DNA from: a virus
Length of the DNA stretch: 32,448 nt
IMG/VR virus record: IMGVR_UViG_3300013093_000155
Coordinates: 1 to 32,448 of that record
Strand: one strand, 5' to 3'
A program made the position numbers and the translations under genes. Under the pieces are notes generated by a model. That model was given only the letters and a program-made list of their open reading frames with translations, was not told the origin of the DNA and ran no database searches. Each line of letters begins with the position of its first letter. Position 1 is the stretch's first letter. Positions 7,614 through 15,839 of this stretch are shown here, one piece after another.

Positions 7614-8399
7614 TTGAGCAAAAGAAAAACTGGCGCACTGCGTCAACAAGAGCAAGATACTAGATACTCACACAGTAAAAAACAGGACATACAAACATTT
7701 TATACAAAGGAAACAAAAACAATCAATTTCGACCAAGCACGTATTAAGTTAGACAGACGTCCTATTACACTCGTGCCCAAGTCCGTCAATCAAGAAAAAT
7801 ACATCCTAGCACTACTTGATGAGGATACAGATATTGTAGTCGTCGGTGGACCAGCAGGAACAGGTAAAACTTACTTAGCGATGTTAGCTGCTATCAAAGC
7901 ACTCAAAGCAGGTGAAACTGACCGTATTATTCTAACTAGACCAGCAGTTACAGTGGATGATGAACAGCATGGATTTTTACCAGGTGATATCAATCAGAAA
8001 ATGGAACCATGGACTAGACCATTACTTGATGTTTTACGTGAGTATTACACAGCTACAGAAATCGCCCACATGTTAGAAGAACAGATAGTCGAGATAGCGC
8101 CCCTAGCATTTTGTCGAGGTCGAAACTTTAAGAATAGCTGGATAATATTAGATGAAGCGCAAAACGCAACTCCAGGTCAACTCAAAATGATTATGACCAG
8201 AATCGGCGTCAACAGTAAGATTGTAATTACAGGTGACATTGAACAAGCCGATCGCAGAACAGCCGACAACGGGCTATTAGACTTACAAAATAAGTTGAGG
8301 AAGGGGGTGATTCCGGGTCTCAAACAGTGCCACTTTGATTTAAAAGATGTGCAGAGACACAGAATCATTGAACACGTACTGAGGTTGTACGCTAACTAA
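7614..8399 (+). CDS. phoH: PhoH-family P-loop ATPase
   Basis: The 261-residue protein has a charged N-terminal extension (about 1-50), then a single RecA/SF1-like NTPase domain. Walker A is GPAGTGKT (79-86), Walker B is ILDEAQ (178-183), and GDIEQADR (207-214) is the conserved third motif of the family. PhoH proteins are ATPases, some with RNA helicase or ribonuclease activity; in phages they are common auxiliary genes whose role is unsettled. The start is TTG, supported by AGGAG eight bases upstream. It is the only long plus-strand gene in the left half, divergent from the unit at 7460 and ending at a bidirectional terminator shared with the gp44 operon. Isolation on the other strand suggests expression at a different time from the late genes. 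Confidence 0.93.
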   Translation: MSKRKTGALRQQEQDTRYSHSKKQDIQTFYTKETKTINFDQARIKLDRRPITLVPKSVNQEKYILALLDEDTDIVVVGGPAGTGKTYLAMLAAIKALKAGETDRIILTRPAVTVDDEQHGFLPGDINQKMEPWTRPLLDVLREYYTATEIAHMLEEQIVEIAPLAFCRGRNFKNSWIILDEAQNATPGQLKMIMTRIGVNSKIVITGDIEQADRRTADNGLLDLQNKLRKGVIPGLKQCHFDLKDVQRHRIIEHVLRLYAN

Positions 8400-8424
8400 A
8401 AAAGGGGCATTAAGCCCCTTTTTT
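8398..8424. terminator. Bidirectional rho-independent terminator
   Basis: An A-run, GGGGC, loop ATTAA, GCCCC and a T-run form a symmetric hairpin between the convergent phoH and the minus-strand 84-residue gene. The U-tract is present for either direction. Confidence 0.88.
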
Positions 8425-8677
8425 ATTCCTGTGAAGCCTCTGCTTCTAATCGTTCAATGATTGAAGTATAAATAGGTTGGTAGTATCCATATAATCTATC
8501 CCAATCTTTATTCAGAATCAACCCGTCAACAACACACTTGTTAACTACTTTATCTTTAAAGTCCATAATGACATTGCAAGTGGTAATGTCTCGTTCACGA
8601 ATCTTTTTACTAACTTCTACTTGTTCGTCAATTTGACCATTTGGTTTTCTAATATATGTTATAAGTAAATATCTCAT
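8423..8677 (-). CDS. Small conserved phage protein downstream of gp44
   Basis: This 84-residue protein begins MRYLLITYIRKPNGQIDEQV and contains NVIMDFKDKVVNKCVVDG. I recall similar short proteins of unknown function in T4-like cyanophages, but no named domain. It is too short for, and unlike, the clamp-loader small subunit gp62, which T4 places after gp44. It overlaps gp44 by four bases (ATGA) and ends at the bidirectional terminator, so it is the last gene of the operon. A replication-related role is only suggested by position. Confidence 0.65.
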   Translation of the reverse strand: MRYLLITYIRKPNGQIDEQVEVSKKIRERDITTCNVIMDFKDKVVNKCVVDGLILNKDWDRLYGYYQPIYTSIIERLEAEASQE

Positions 8678-9600
8678 GTTGTTAACTCTATAAGTGTTGC
8701 TGCTAGTGATATCTCTGGGATACCAACTAGGCTTAAGTTTGCCAATCCATTACGAATAGTAATGATACTAGCGTCTTTCTGTTCTTGTGTGCTACCCCAC
8801 AATGCTAAATTATTATACATCCACTTGTACACATCTTCAATGCGACTTGGATACAAACTCAAATATTGTAACAGTTGTTGACGACCGTCAAGTACTTTAC
8901 CATTCTTGAATAGTTGTGTTGCTTCAATTAACAAATCGTGCTCACTACTTGTTTGATTTGCGGGTGCTATTAATGTACCTGTACTACTATTTACTTGAAG
9001 TTGATTCAAACACTTACGTAAGTCTGGATAACTACCACCAACATATGTGTCAAGTACATCTAACTCAAAGTCAATGTTTTCACTTACTAATACAGTTGCT
9101 GCCCGTGCAGTAAACTCAGTTTTATCTGGTTTGGCAATATGTAGTTTGTGACAGCGACTTTCACGCAATGCAGGAATTACACGATGTTCATAGTTACAAG
9201 TAAGAATGAATCGTGCGGTCATACTATATGCTTCCATATCATTACGCAATGCTGCTTGACCTGCTGGACTTAGATAATCAGCCTCGTCTAACAATACGAT
9301 TTTGAATCTACCAAAAGGCATTGTTTGAACAAACCCATTGATTTTATCTCTAACAGTATCAACACTATTCTCACGACTTGCGTTGATTTCCATTACGTCA
9401 TATTCATCAATACCCAATTCTTTAATAAGAACTTTAGCAAGTGTTGTTTTACCAGTACCCGGTTCACCGCTCAATAACAAGTGAGGGATCTCACCTTGCT
9501 TGATCCAACTTTCTACTTGTTCTTTTTGACGTTGGTCAACAAATACGTAACCATCAATACTGTTCGGGCGATGTTTCTCGACCCACATGTTGTTTTTCAT
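8674..9600 (-). CDS. gp44: Sliding-clamp loader ATPase subunit (gp44-like)
   Basis: The 308-residue AAA+ protein matches the clamp-loader large subunit of T4 (gp44) and RFC. It starts MWVEKHRP, as in RFC small subunits. Walker A is GEPGTGKT (45-52), Walker B is LLDEAD (103-108), and SRC (148-150) carries the arginine finger that acts on the neighbouring subunit. The C-terminal helical collar follows. It would load the phage sliding clamp (gp45) onto primer-template DNA using ATP, normally with gp62. Neither gp45 nor gp62 is in this window. It overlaps genes on both sides by four bases. The call is firm. Confidence 0.93.
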   Translation of the reverse strand: MKNNMWVEKHRPNSIDGYVFVDQRQKEQVESWIKQGEIPHLLLSGEPGTGKTTLAKVLIKELGIDEYDVMEINASRENSVDTVRDKINGFVQTMPFGRFKIVLLDEADYLSPAGQAALRNDMEAYSMTARFILTCNYEHRVIPALRESRCHKLHIAKPDKTEFTARAATVLVSENIDFELDVLDTYVGGSYPDLRKCLNQLQVNSSTGTLIAPANQTSSEHDLLIEATQLFKNGKVLDGRQQLLQYLSLYPSRIEDVYKWMYNNLALWGSTQEQKDASIITIRNGLANLSLVGIPEISLAATLIELTT

Positions 9601-9971
9601 CGTTTCAATGCTTCCAAAGTCATAATTTTAGCAAGTTCTGTGCCTAAGTCAAGATCACTTGGGATAAGATGTAATGCTTGATCGTGTGTGTCTTTCTTTT
9701 CATTGTAGTACATATATTCCACAATGTGTCCACCTGTTGCTGGGTAGATTTTGAAATGCATTGGATTTGCATTTAAATTTACACTAGTGTCATCGGGGTT
9801 AACCTTTTGACCTGCAGTAGTAAAACGTCTTGAGGGTTTTGGACTTACTAGTCCAATATGTATACCACTTGCTGCTTTACGTTGTTCCCTGTCAACAGTA
9901 TCTTCTTCTTCCCGTTTTTGTTGTTGAGCTTGGTGTAAGCCATTAAAAATCCAATTAAAAAACCATTTCAT
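9597..9971 (-). CDS. Conserved phage protein, 124 residues
   Basis: It begins MKWFFNWIFNGLHQAQQQKR, an amphipathic aromatic N-terminus followed by a charged helix. The C-terminal half has HFKIYPATGGHIVEYMYYNE, likely beta strands. The function is unknown. A longer in-frame start at 10106 would lie wholly within the GroES-like gene. The ATG at 9971 sits one base after that gene's stop and is preferred. Overlap with gp44 by four bases places it in the replication and chaperone operon. The N-terminal aromatic segment could attach to a membrane or to a partner protein. Confidence 0.6.
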   Translation of the reverse strand: MKWFFNWIFNGLHQAQQQKREEEDTVDREQRKAASGIHIGLVSPKPSRRFTTAGQKVNPDDTSVNLNANPMHFKIYPATGGHIVEYMYYNEKKDTHDQALHLIPSDLDLGTELAKIMTLEALKR

Positions 9972-9972
9972 G

Positions 9973-10341
9973 TTATGCCTTATCTGATATTGTTTCATCA
10001 TCCATCGGTTCATCCGATACAATGAGTATATCATTAGGATCCACTCTACGCAATGTCTTTTTACCCTCTTCGTCTTCAATATCAATACCACGAGTCCAAC
10101 GACCATGACTTACCAAAATGTATTGACCTTCTTGCAAATCACCCGTATACTCAGGACCAAACTTGTAGATTTTACACCAACGCGGTCTGATACCTGCACT
10201 CTTGGCATCATCTTTAAGCAAAATTAATCCTGAACGAGTTCTACGTTCATCAAATTTCATTTCGGTAACTACAATCCAATCTTTGATTGGTTTAAGTTCG
10301 TCTTTATTGACCTTATGAGGTTCAAATGCTAATTTTGTCAT
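9973..10341 (-). CDS. GroES-like cochaperonin (Cpn10, gp31-type)
   Basis: The 122-residue protein follows the Cpn10 pattern along its length. PIKDWIVV (18-25) matches the PLxDRVLV strand. A basic loop about 31-51 with SGLILL corresponds to the mobile loop with its GIVL-like GroEL-binding tripeptide. YKFGPEY (59-65) matches the VGPG strand, EGQYILVSHG (71-80) the 'GD.VLY' strand, and DPNDILIV (101-108) the final strand. T4 gp31 and related phage proteins replace GroES on host GroEL so that the large major capsid protein can fold. The C-terminal tail of about 14 acidic residues is extra. It overlaps the upstream gene by four bases. Similarity is by pattern, not alignment, but the motif order is convincing. 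Confidence 0.78.
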   Translation of the reverse strand: MTKLAFEPHKVNKDELKPIKDWIVVTEMKFDERRTRSGLILLKDDAKSAGIRPRWCKIYKFGPEYTGDLQEGQYILVSHGRWTRGIDIEDEEGKKTLRRVDPNDILIVSDEPMDDETISDKA

Positions 10342-10658
10342 TTCTTTTTAGTTTCCTTAACTACTGGTTTGACTGGTTCTTCCTGATCCAAATCTTCAAA
10401 CATTTGTTGTTCTTCTTTGGATAAATCTGCTTCCAACGGTGGTTGTGTTTGTTGCATGTGAGAAGGAGTATATTGCTTAACCGTTCTATTATATGCTCCA
10501 GCAACACTAGCATTTCTGTTCTGAATAACTTTGTTATTGCTATCTACCACGTCGCCACGAGCATTAACACCCATGTTACCTACTGCTCTAACCTGTTCAT
10601 TCTTTTTGACAAGAACGGACATGTCCACCATTTTACCCTGTGCTGATCTGTATGCCAT
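10338..10658 (-). CDS. Conserved phage protein, 106 residues
   Basis: It begins MAYRSAQGKMVDMSVLVKKN and has VGNMGVNARGDVVDSNN in the middle. The C-terminal 40 residues are acidic and then lysine-rich (ETKKK), probably disordered. I recall similar proteins in T4-like marine phages, all of unknown function. It overlaps the GroES-like gene by four bases, and 8 bases separate it from the DnaE-like fragment. AGGAG stands just before its ATG. Confidence 0.6.
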   Translation of the reverse strand: MAYRSAQGKMVDMSVLVKKNEQVRAVGNMGVNARGDVVDSNNKVIQNRNASVAGAYNRTVKQYTPSHMQQTQPPLEADLSKEEQQMFEDLDQEEPVKPVVKETKKK

Positions 10659-10666
10659 ACTAACTC

Positions 10667-11173
10667 CTATTTTAAAAATTCATCTATGCTTAAGTCATAG
10701 AATATACTATTTACTCGGTGTATGCCTATCAGATACAATACATAACTGGCTACACTAGACCCTCTACCTACACCCCAAACAATGTTATTTTTACGCATTG
10801 TATCAACGAGGTATTTACAGTAACAAAGTAATGAGAATAAGTCACGATCCTGATACAATAGTAATTCTTCTCCCACACGCTGAAGTTCATAATCTTCTTT
10901 ACATTGAGCAAGAACCCATGCAGCAATATCCATGTTCTTATATTCAGTGGGCATGTACCAATTGTCTTGGTTTATCTTGTCAAATTCTTCAACAGTGATG
11001 TCCAAACTATGGTATTTATTTAGTATAGGTATGTTCTCAAGTTCAAGTATTGGGTCAAACTTGATTTCTTTTTCAATCAATGCGTTATTGATTTTGAAGT
11101 CTGGATCACGAAGGAATGCTAAGAAAATGTCTTCTTCGCTTAAAATTTGTCTACCATAGATATCATTCTTCAT
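10667..11173 (-). CDS. DnaE-like (Pol III alpha) fragment protein
   Basis: The 168-residue protein ends with IVWGVGRGSSVASYVLYLIG (131-150) and then FYDLSIDEFLK. This closely parallels the 'GPGRGSxxGSLVxYxLGIxxxDPLxYxLxFERFL' segment of bacterial replicative polymerase DnaE. In DnaE the catalytic aspartates follow shortly after in a PDxDxD motif; this protein stops before them. The N-terminal 130 residues are helical and acidic, without a clear PHP-domain signature. It therefore cannot be a polymerase by itself. I recall homologues of this size in other T4-like aquatic phages, so it is probably a domesticated protein and not a recent deletion. It sits upstream of gp44 in the same unit. A possible role is binding nucleotide, DNA or a host replisome partner. 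Confidence 0.65.
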   Translation of the reverse strand: MKNDIYGRQILSEEDIFLAFLRDPDFKINNALIEKEIKFDPILELENIPILNKYHSLDITVEEFDKINQDNWYMPTEYKNMDIAAWVLAQCKEDYELQRVGEELLLYQDRDLFSLLCYCKYLVDTMRKNNIVWGVGRGSSVASYVLYLIGIHRVNSIFYDLSIDEFLK

Positions 11174-11211
11174 TCAGTTATTATACATGAATGCAAGCAA
11201 GAAAGCAATAG

Positions 11212-11811
11212 TTATTTGTCCAGTTTGTCAAAGTTTACAAACACAACTTCACTTTTATTTTTTGTTTTGGGTTTGTCATTCCATTCCAAATCAAACTCTG
11301 TCCATTCAAAGTTCTTTTTAGTTATCTTGATGACTTTTTTGTTTTTCAATTTAACGTCAGTTAGTATAGGACTGTTGTCGTCCCACCATCCACCCACGTT
11401 GAATGGGCCTATATTATCTTCTAATGTATGGAAACAAGTTACACCATCACTTAATCTACTAGTGATAGATATGTCAGTGATGACCAATCTACCCTCTGCA
11501 ATTGCATTGAGTTTCTGCATCAACATGATACCAATAATTTGGTCATACGGATCTTCCGGCAATGTACAAACACGCAAGTCTGCATCAGTCAATTTATCAA
11601 TTGTTTTGGTATCTGTTTCACATACAAAAATACAATGCTGGAGGCAATAATCTAAAAAGTATTTGATGCGTTCTAGTGCTATGTTTTGTTCTTCAATAGA
11701 TTCTGTTTCTACATTTAAGTAGGCATCAAATTCATATAGATTTGAATAGAACTCTGAACCAAAGTGTACTCCGGCTAAAAAGTCAAAACTTCGTTGAATC
11801 TTAGCTGTCAT
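11212..11811 (-). CDS. Phage protein of unknown function, 199 residues
   Basis: No firm family assignment. The layout of a beta segment (FYSNLYEFDAYLNVE), a helix (IALERIKYFLDYCLQH), and a later helix-strand (IIGIMLMQKLNAI, then LVITDISITSRL) is reminiscent of tunnelling-fold enzymes such as QueD or PTPS. However, the zinc-binding histidines expected there are not evident. A GGWWDDNSP segment and a Lys-rich C-terminus follow. It overlaps the upstream 79-residue gene by four bases. A 38-base gap separates it from the DnaE-like gene. Confidence 0.55.
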   Translation of the reverse strand: MTAKIQRSFDFLAGVHFGSEFYSNLYEFDAYLNVETESIEEQNIALERIKYFLDYCLQHCIFVCETDTKTIDKLTDADLRVCTLPEDPYDQIIGIMLMQKLNAIAEGRLVITDISITSRLSDGVTCFHTLEDNIGPFNVGGWWDDNSPILTDVKLKNKKVIKITKKNFEWTEFDLEWNDKPKTKNKSEVVFVNFDKLDK

Positions 11812-12047
11812 ATTTCATCACTCTTTTCAATTTTAATACGGTCTTTGATGTTTTGTTTTTTATACATTGCATCAAGGCGTTTGGTTGCTTCTGCTTTATA
11901 TGATTCTATAGCCATTTGCATTTGACCAGCAAGATGGCTATTACCAGTTCTATATATGTAAGATAAGTTTTTGGTAAGCTGGGAAATTTTCTCTTGAACC
12001 TCGTCAAGAGAAAGTTCGGATAAATCGCCAATGAAAGGATGTTGCAT
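11808..12047 (-). CDS. Small conserved coiled-coil protein, 79 residues
   Basis: It begins MQHPFIGDLSELSLDEVQEK and is almost entirely helical, with a heptad-like pattern through QEKISQLTKNLSYIY and QMQMAIESYKAEATKRLDAM. I recall homologues of similar length in T4-like cyanophages, of unknown function. It is the first gene of the run of overlapping genes that leads to gp44. A weak hairpin separates it from the fibre-like gene upstream. Confidence 0.65.
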   Translation of the reverse strand: MQHPFIGDLSELSLDEVQEKISQLTKNLSYIYRTGNSHLAGQMQMAIESYKAEATKRLDAMYKKQNIKDRIKIEKSDEI

Positions 12048-12059
12048 TGAGATATTTAA

Positions 12060-12079
12060 TTGAGTTTTTAGATACTCAA
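12060..12079 (-). terminator. Weak hairpin after the fibre-like gene
   Basis: TTGAGT and ACTCAA form a six-base stem with an eight-base loop in the 36-base gap. No good U-tract follows, so termination would be weak or read-through. Confidence 0.3.
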
Positions 12080-12083
12080 ATTT

Positions 12084-13043
12084 TTATGAGAGCGGTGTTA
12101 ATACTACACCTTTCCAAACGTAGTAGTAACCCAATGAGTTATAATTAGTAGTGCCGTCGCCCAATTTAAAATGTCCAGTATCGGTTTCTTTAGCAAAGTA
12201 GCCCAAATTAATAACAGAGTTAGCCGATATTAAATTAGCCTGTGTGTTTGAATATTGAATCAATGATGAATTAGTTGGGTATGTGTTGCTGCAAATATAA
12301 AAATTAATACCATCAGTTAGCATTGCACCCTTAACATCACCAGGTTGACCAACTGCTAACGGAGTACCAACTTCAACTTGATTTACACTTATCGTAGAAG
12401 TAATAGCACGTGCATCTAATGTGGTTCCACAATCATCACTGAATACTGCAAAGTTTAATTCACGAGTACCGTTTGCTATACGTAGATAGTTATTCATGGT
12501 AGTAGCAGTGATAGGGATTTGTACAACTTTCTCAATTGAATTGACTGTGTTCTTAAAACCAGAAACTACATTACCGGTACTAGAGTTAAATGTAGTATAA
12601 GGTAATGTGATAACGGTATTTGCATAGTCGAAGGACCCAGTATCAAATTGAAGTTTAAGTTGAACTTCTCCGCGGGTACCTGAAGGCATCCAGCTACCAA
12701 AATTAATAGTAGTGTTACCTGAAATAATACCGTATTGAACATCGCCCTTTGTTACATCAATCAAAACATTACCAGATAAGTTACTACCCAAATCGTACAT
12801 GCTTGCTCTGAAACTGCGAGTTACAGCGTTACTAATAGTGGTATTAGCCATGTCATTGTTTAATGTGACTCCATTCAATGCTGATTTGACAATGACCTTA
12901 TTCTGTAGGTCTGTAATTTCATTACTTGCAGTGTCTAGGTTATTTTTAATAGCAGTAAAGTTATCTCTGAAACCCTGAGTATTGTTATTAGTCCCTGGTA
13001 CAGGATAAGTTGTGTTGATTCCGTTAGTGTTAATGTTGCTCAT
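12084..13043 (-). CDS. Fibre-like virion protein
   Basis: The 319-residue protein has a fibre-type C-terminal repeat, DTGHFKLGDGTTNYNSLGYY, the 'TGxFKxGDGxTxxxxL' motif common in trimeric phage fibres and hyaluronidase-type tail spikes. The N-terminus (NNTQGFRDNFTAIKNNLDTA, about 20-39) is a helical segment also seen in outline at the start of the 1363-residue fibre (SAFQKVQNNFTELY). This suggests a shared attachment module. The middle is beta-rich. It has its own late promoter 18 bases before the ATG and a GGAAAA ribosome binding site. It probably forms part of a short fibre or baseplate appendage contacting the host. Confidence 0.7.
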   Translation of the reverse strand: MSNINTNGINTTYPVPGTNNNTQGFRDNFTAIKNNLDTASNEITDLQNKVIVKSALNGVTLNNDMANTTISNAVTRSFRASMYDLGSNLSGNVLIDVTKGDVQYGIISGNTTINFGSWMPSGTRGEVQLKLQFDTGSFDYANTVITLPYTTFNSSTGNVVSGFKNTVNSIEKVVQIPITATTMNNYLRIANGTRELNFAVFSDDCGTTLDARAITSTISVNQVEVGTPLAVGQPGDVKGAMLTDGINFYICSNTYPTNSSLIQYSNTQANLISANSVINLGYFAKETDTGHFKLGDGTTNYNSLGYYYVWKGVVLTPLS

Positions 13044-13060
13044 ATTTGTTTTCCGTTAAC

Positions 13061-13068
13061 TATTTATG
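13061..13068 (-). promoter_or_regulatory. Late promoter motif CATAAATA
   Basis: It overlaps the stop region of the Ig-repeat gene and lies 18 bases before the ATG of the fibre-like gene at 13043. The spacing leaves a very short leader containing only the ribosome binding site. Confidence 0.55.
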
Positions 13069-15217
13069 TGTTAAGAGTTGATATAATTGTTTCTTGTGGG
13101 AACAACACAACTATATCATGTGCTCCTAAAACTGATGGCTGTGGATAGGCACTGGGTAGTGAAATCCAAGATGGTCTTTTTAGGTTAGTATTCCAATTAT
13201 ATGTTCCTGATTTATCAATGTAATATCTGTCAATTTGAAAATCAATTTCATTAAATGTATATTTCCAGTTGTTAACAATGTTGACAGCGATGGGAAATGA
13301 GTACCCCGGTAACGTATAACATAAAACCCAAACCGGTATGTACCCCAATGTATCGCCATTTGGTTGTTGACTTGTCATCCATGTTGGTAACAATGATTGA
13401 TCCGTGTAGTTTGGCATAGCACTTCTAATTTGGTTACGCATATTAACTAAACTATTAGGATATACATTATCAATCTGATTTGGTGAATAACTGGTATAAC
13501 CTATCGTTTCACTGATGTTATCATCACTATTTGTTGTTATCCAATTGTTATCATATAACTTGATAGGCTCTTTCCAATTAATTGATTGTGGTACTGAGGT
13601 TCCAGATTGTGTTGATAAATCGTCAATCACCGGACAATACACTACCTCATAGATAACATTGTTATTATTATCTTTAGCTACTGCTGTGTGAAGAGGTCCC
13701 AAAACAACTCGTTTAGTATAATGATTTGTTACCATTGCACTCACATATTGGTCGTTTGTAGCAGCATACATTCCAAACAAGTGTGCAATACGAATATCAG
13801 TTGCTTTTCCAAAATTAGAATCTTCTGGTCTATACAGATATTCGTTTGGCATTAACGTTGGATCTGTCAACAGTAAATTAAGAATCTTTTTACTTGAAAT
13901 ATCAGGGTATGCTTTCAGATAAACAGTATCATATGGGTATTCATATTTTTGATATACGTTCAAAGTAAATGTACGATTTACTAAATCTAACGGAGCCAAT
14001 GGGTTAAACGCACTGATAGTAAAAGTAAAAGTAGTTGTAGTTCCTACAGGCAATGATGTAGTAGTTGGTTGAAATGGGATTCTTCCTATAAGTTTACCAC
14101 TTGAAGAAAGTATAATGTTAGGTGGTAATTTACCGTCTACTACATTATATTGTAATGTGTTTACTGACGTAGCCAAAACAAACATTTCAGAAATATCACC
14201 ATTGTTGACTGTGCCCAAATTACTAGGGGTAGTCCAAACTATATCTCTCACGACACCGTTGTTAATTAGTAATGAATATAATTGTGGTACACTTTTAATA
14301 ATAGGATTATCTTTTTTATAAACACTCACAGTAAAAGTAAAGATACTTAATGTCCCGAAGGATACTACCGGTGTACCTGCGATCCATCCTGTATTACCGT
14401 TACCACTGAGTCCAGGAGGCATTGCTGAGAACTCATAACCTATATCGTTGTTATCAAAGTCATATCCAATAATCTTAAATGTGTAATTTTCCCCTGATAC
14501 AGCATCAGGTAAACGATTGTCAGTTAAGTAATAAAGAGAGAAAACATCAATGTGTGGGTCAATGACTTCTAATGGTTTATTATTAAGTATTGCAGGTACT
14601 CGTGAATTATGTGGATTAGTTAATGAGAAATTTCTAACAGTAATTGAATATACTACTGAATCTCTTCCTAAATCACTAGTCAAAGCAACTGCAAAAGAAT
14701 AAGAGGTCGTTGAGGGTATTGAAGAATTAAAAGATGTAGGAGGTTGTGACCATCCTGAAATAATACCATCACTTGATAATGCTAAACCTGCTGGCAATGA
14801 ACCAGATGAGATTGAGAGAATAACATTGTTTGATGTTACTGGATTATTATACTGTATTTGATAGTTAATATAAATGCTATCATATGTATCTATAATAGTA
14901 CCGGCAGGAGTAGTAATCTTAACTCCAAGTCTATCAAATATATCAATACCAAATGTCCTATCTCTAATATTGCCTAAACCGTCAGATAGTCTAATAGTAA
15001 ATGTATATGTAGTTTGTGTCACTACTGATACTGGGTATCCGCTTATTATGCCTGTACTAGGATCTAACGTAATTCCAGGTGGCAGTGTACCATTCAAAAA
15101 ATTATATGTTATAATGGGAGAGGCAGATGACCCACCATTCAATTGAATGTATAATAAATCTTGTGCTGGGTAGACACCCAACGAACCTGCGTTAGTATTC
15201 CAGTATGGTAATGCCAT
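13064..15217 (-). CDS. Ig/cadherin-like repeat virion protein
   Basis: The 717-residue protein contains at least four putative-Ig (He_PIG) repeats marked by LPPGITLDPSTGIISG (45-60), LPAGLALSSDGIISG, PPGLSGNGNTGWIAG and LPPNIILSSSGKLIG. Such repeats decorate surfaces or bind carbohydrate in phage and bacterial proteins. The C-terminal ~270 residues are a separate domain (from YPYDTVYLKAYPD onward) that I do not recognise. The ATG at 15217 is chosen because AAGGAT lies just upstream and the conserved MALPYWNTNAG begins there. A longer start at 15289 would run into the endolysin gene. It follows the endolysin by one base. Probably a baseplate or fibre-associated structural protein. Confidence 0.75.
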   Translation of the reverse strand: MALPYWNTNAGSLGVYPAQDLLYIQLNGGSSASPIITYNFLNGTLPPGITLDPSTGIISGYPVSVVTQTTYTFTIRLSDGLGNIRDRTFGIDIFDRLGVKITTPAGTIIDTYDSIYINYQIQYNNPVTSNNVILSISSGSLPAGLALSSDGIISGWSQPPTSFNSSIPSTTSYSFAVALTSDLGRDSVVYSITVRNFSLTNPHNSRVPAILNNKPLEVIDPHIDVFSLYYLTDNRLPDAVSGENYTFKIIGYDFDNNDIGYEFSAMPPGLSGNGNTGWIAGTPVVSFGTLSIFTFTVSVYKKDNPIIKSVPQLYSLLINNGVVRDIVWTTPSNLGTVNNGDISEMFVLATSVNTLQYNVVDGKLPPNIILSSSGKLIGRIPFQPTTTSLPVGTTTTFTFTISAFNPLAPLDLVNRTFTLNVYQKYEYPYDTVYLKAYPDISSKKILNLLLTDPTLMPNEYLYRPEDSNFGKATDIRIAHLFGMYAATNDQYVSAMVTNHYTKRVVLGPLHTAVAKDNNNNVIYEVVYCPVIDDLSTQSGTSVPQSINWKEPIKLYDNNWITTNSDDNISETIGYTSYSPNQIDNVYPNSLVNMRNQIRSAMPNYTDQSLLPTWMTSQQPNGDTLGYIPVWVLCYTLPGYSFPIAVNIVNNWKYTFNEIDFQIDRYYIDKSGTYNWNTNLKRPSWISLPSAYPQPSVLGAHDIVVLFPQETIISTLNT

Positions 15218-15218
15218 A

Positions 15219-15839
15219 TTATCCTTGTAACAACTGTATTGCTTGCTCCGAAAGTCTTTGTCTATCTTCAATACCAATAGTTCCACCATTAATACGTTTT
15301 GTTAATGTAACAAAGTCATCACTATCGCAGTATTGGTTTAAGTTGTTATTGTCCCAAAACCAACCAGCACTACTTACAGCACCTTCAGGTGTTTCCATGT
15401 ATGTTACACAGTCGTCAACACTGATACCTAAATCTTGTGCAAACTTAGTATAGTTAGTACGACCTGTTAATTGAATAAGCCCACGACCACAGAAACGATA
15501 TCCATCACCTGACTCTTCAGGGCCATTACCCATACGATTAGCATAAACACGATTAGCAATCTTTTCAGGTTTTTTTGCATATTCTTGTGCAATACTTGCA
15601 TCCAAAAAATATTTGTGAAATATTTTTTGCAGACCATCTGCTGAGTAGTTTAAGTTCTCTTTCACAAAATTAAAACCACCTGATTCGTGTGCTGTTTGTG
15701 CTACAAACGCTGCTGCACGTTTCATGTTGTCATACATGTTGTAGTATTGAGCTACTTCATGCATAGGTGTTGCATATAGTTGCAACGTCTGTACTTTTGT
15801 TTTTGGACAAAGTTTTTGTAATATCTCTAAAGTAATCAT
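15219..15839 (-). CDS. GH19 (chitinase-type) endolysin
   Basis: The 206-residue protein is a single glycoside hydrolase family 19 domain. AQTAHESGGF (47-56) holds the likely catalytic Glu52, ENLNYSADGL (61-70) a second conserved Glu, and FCGRGLIQLTGRTNY (116-130) the substrate-cleft signature. ETPEGAVSSAGWFW follows. Phage GH19 enzymes cut the glycan backbone of peptidoglycan. There is no signal peptide or membrane anchor, so it needs a holin for release or acts from the virion. It overlaps the preceding large fibre gene by four bases and is followed by a structural gene. Its placement inside the tail-fibre block leaves open a virion-associated lysin. Confidence 0.9.
   Translation of the reverse strand: MITLEILQKLCPKTKVQTLQLYATPMHEVAQYYNMYDNMKRAAAFVAQTAHESGGFNFVKENLNYSADGLQKIFHKYFLDASIAQEYAKKPEKIANRVYANRMGNGPEESGDGYRFCGRGLIQLTGRTNYTKFAQDLGISVDDCVTYMETPEGAVSSAGWFWDNNNLNQYCDSDDFVTLTKRINGGTIGIEDRQRLSEQAIQLLQG

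Noticed and set aside
9973-10106. N-terminal extension of the 124-residue protein
   Set aside because: The extra 45 codons lie entirely inside the GroES-like gene. The ATG at 9971 directly follows that gene's stop.
12053-12060. ATTAAATA as another late promoter
   Set aside because: It is only six bases before the ATG at 12047 and departs from the consensus, so no usable leader would form.
15218-15289. Longer start for the Ig-repeat protein
   Set aside because: It would overlap the endolysin gene by 71 bases and lacks a binding site. AAGGAT precedes the ATG at 15217.
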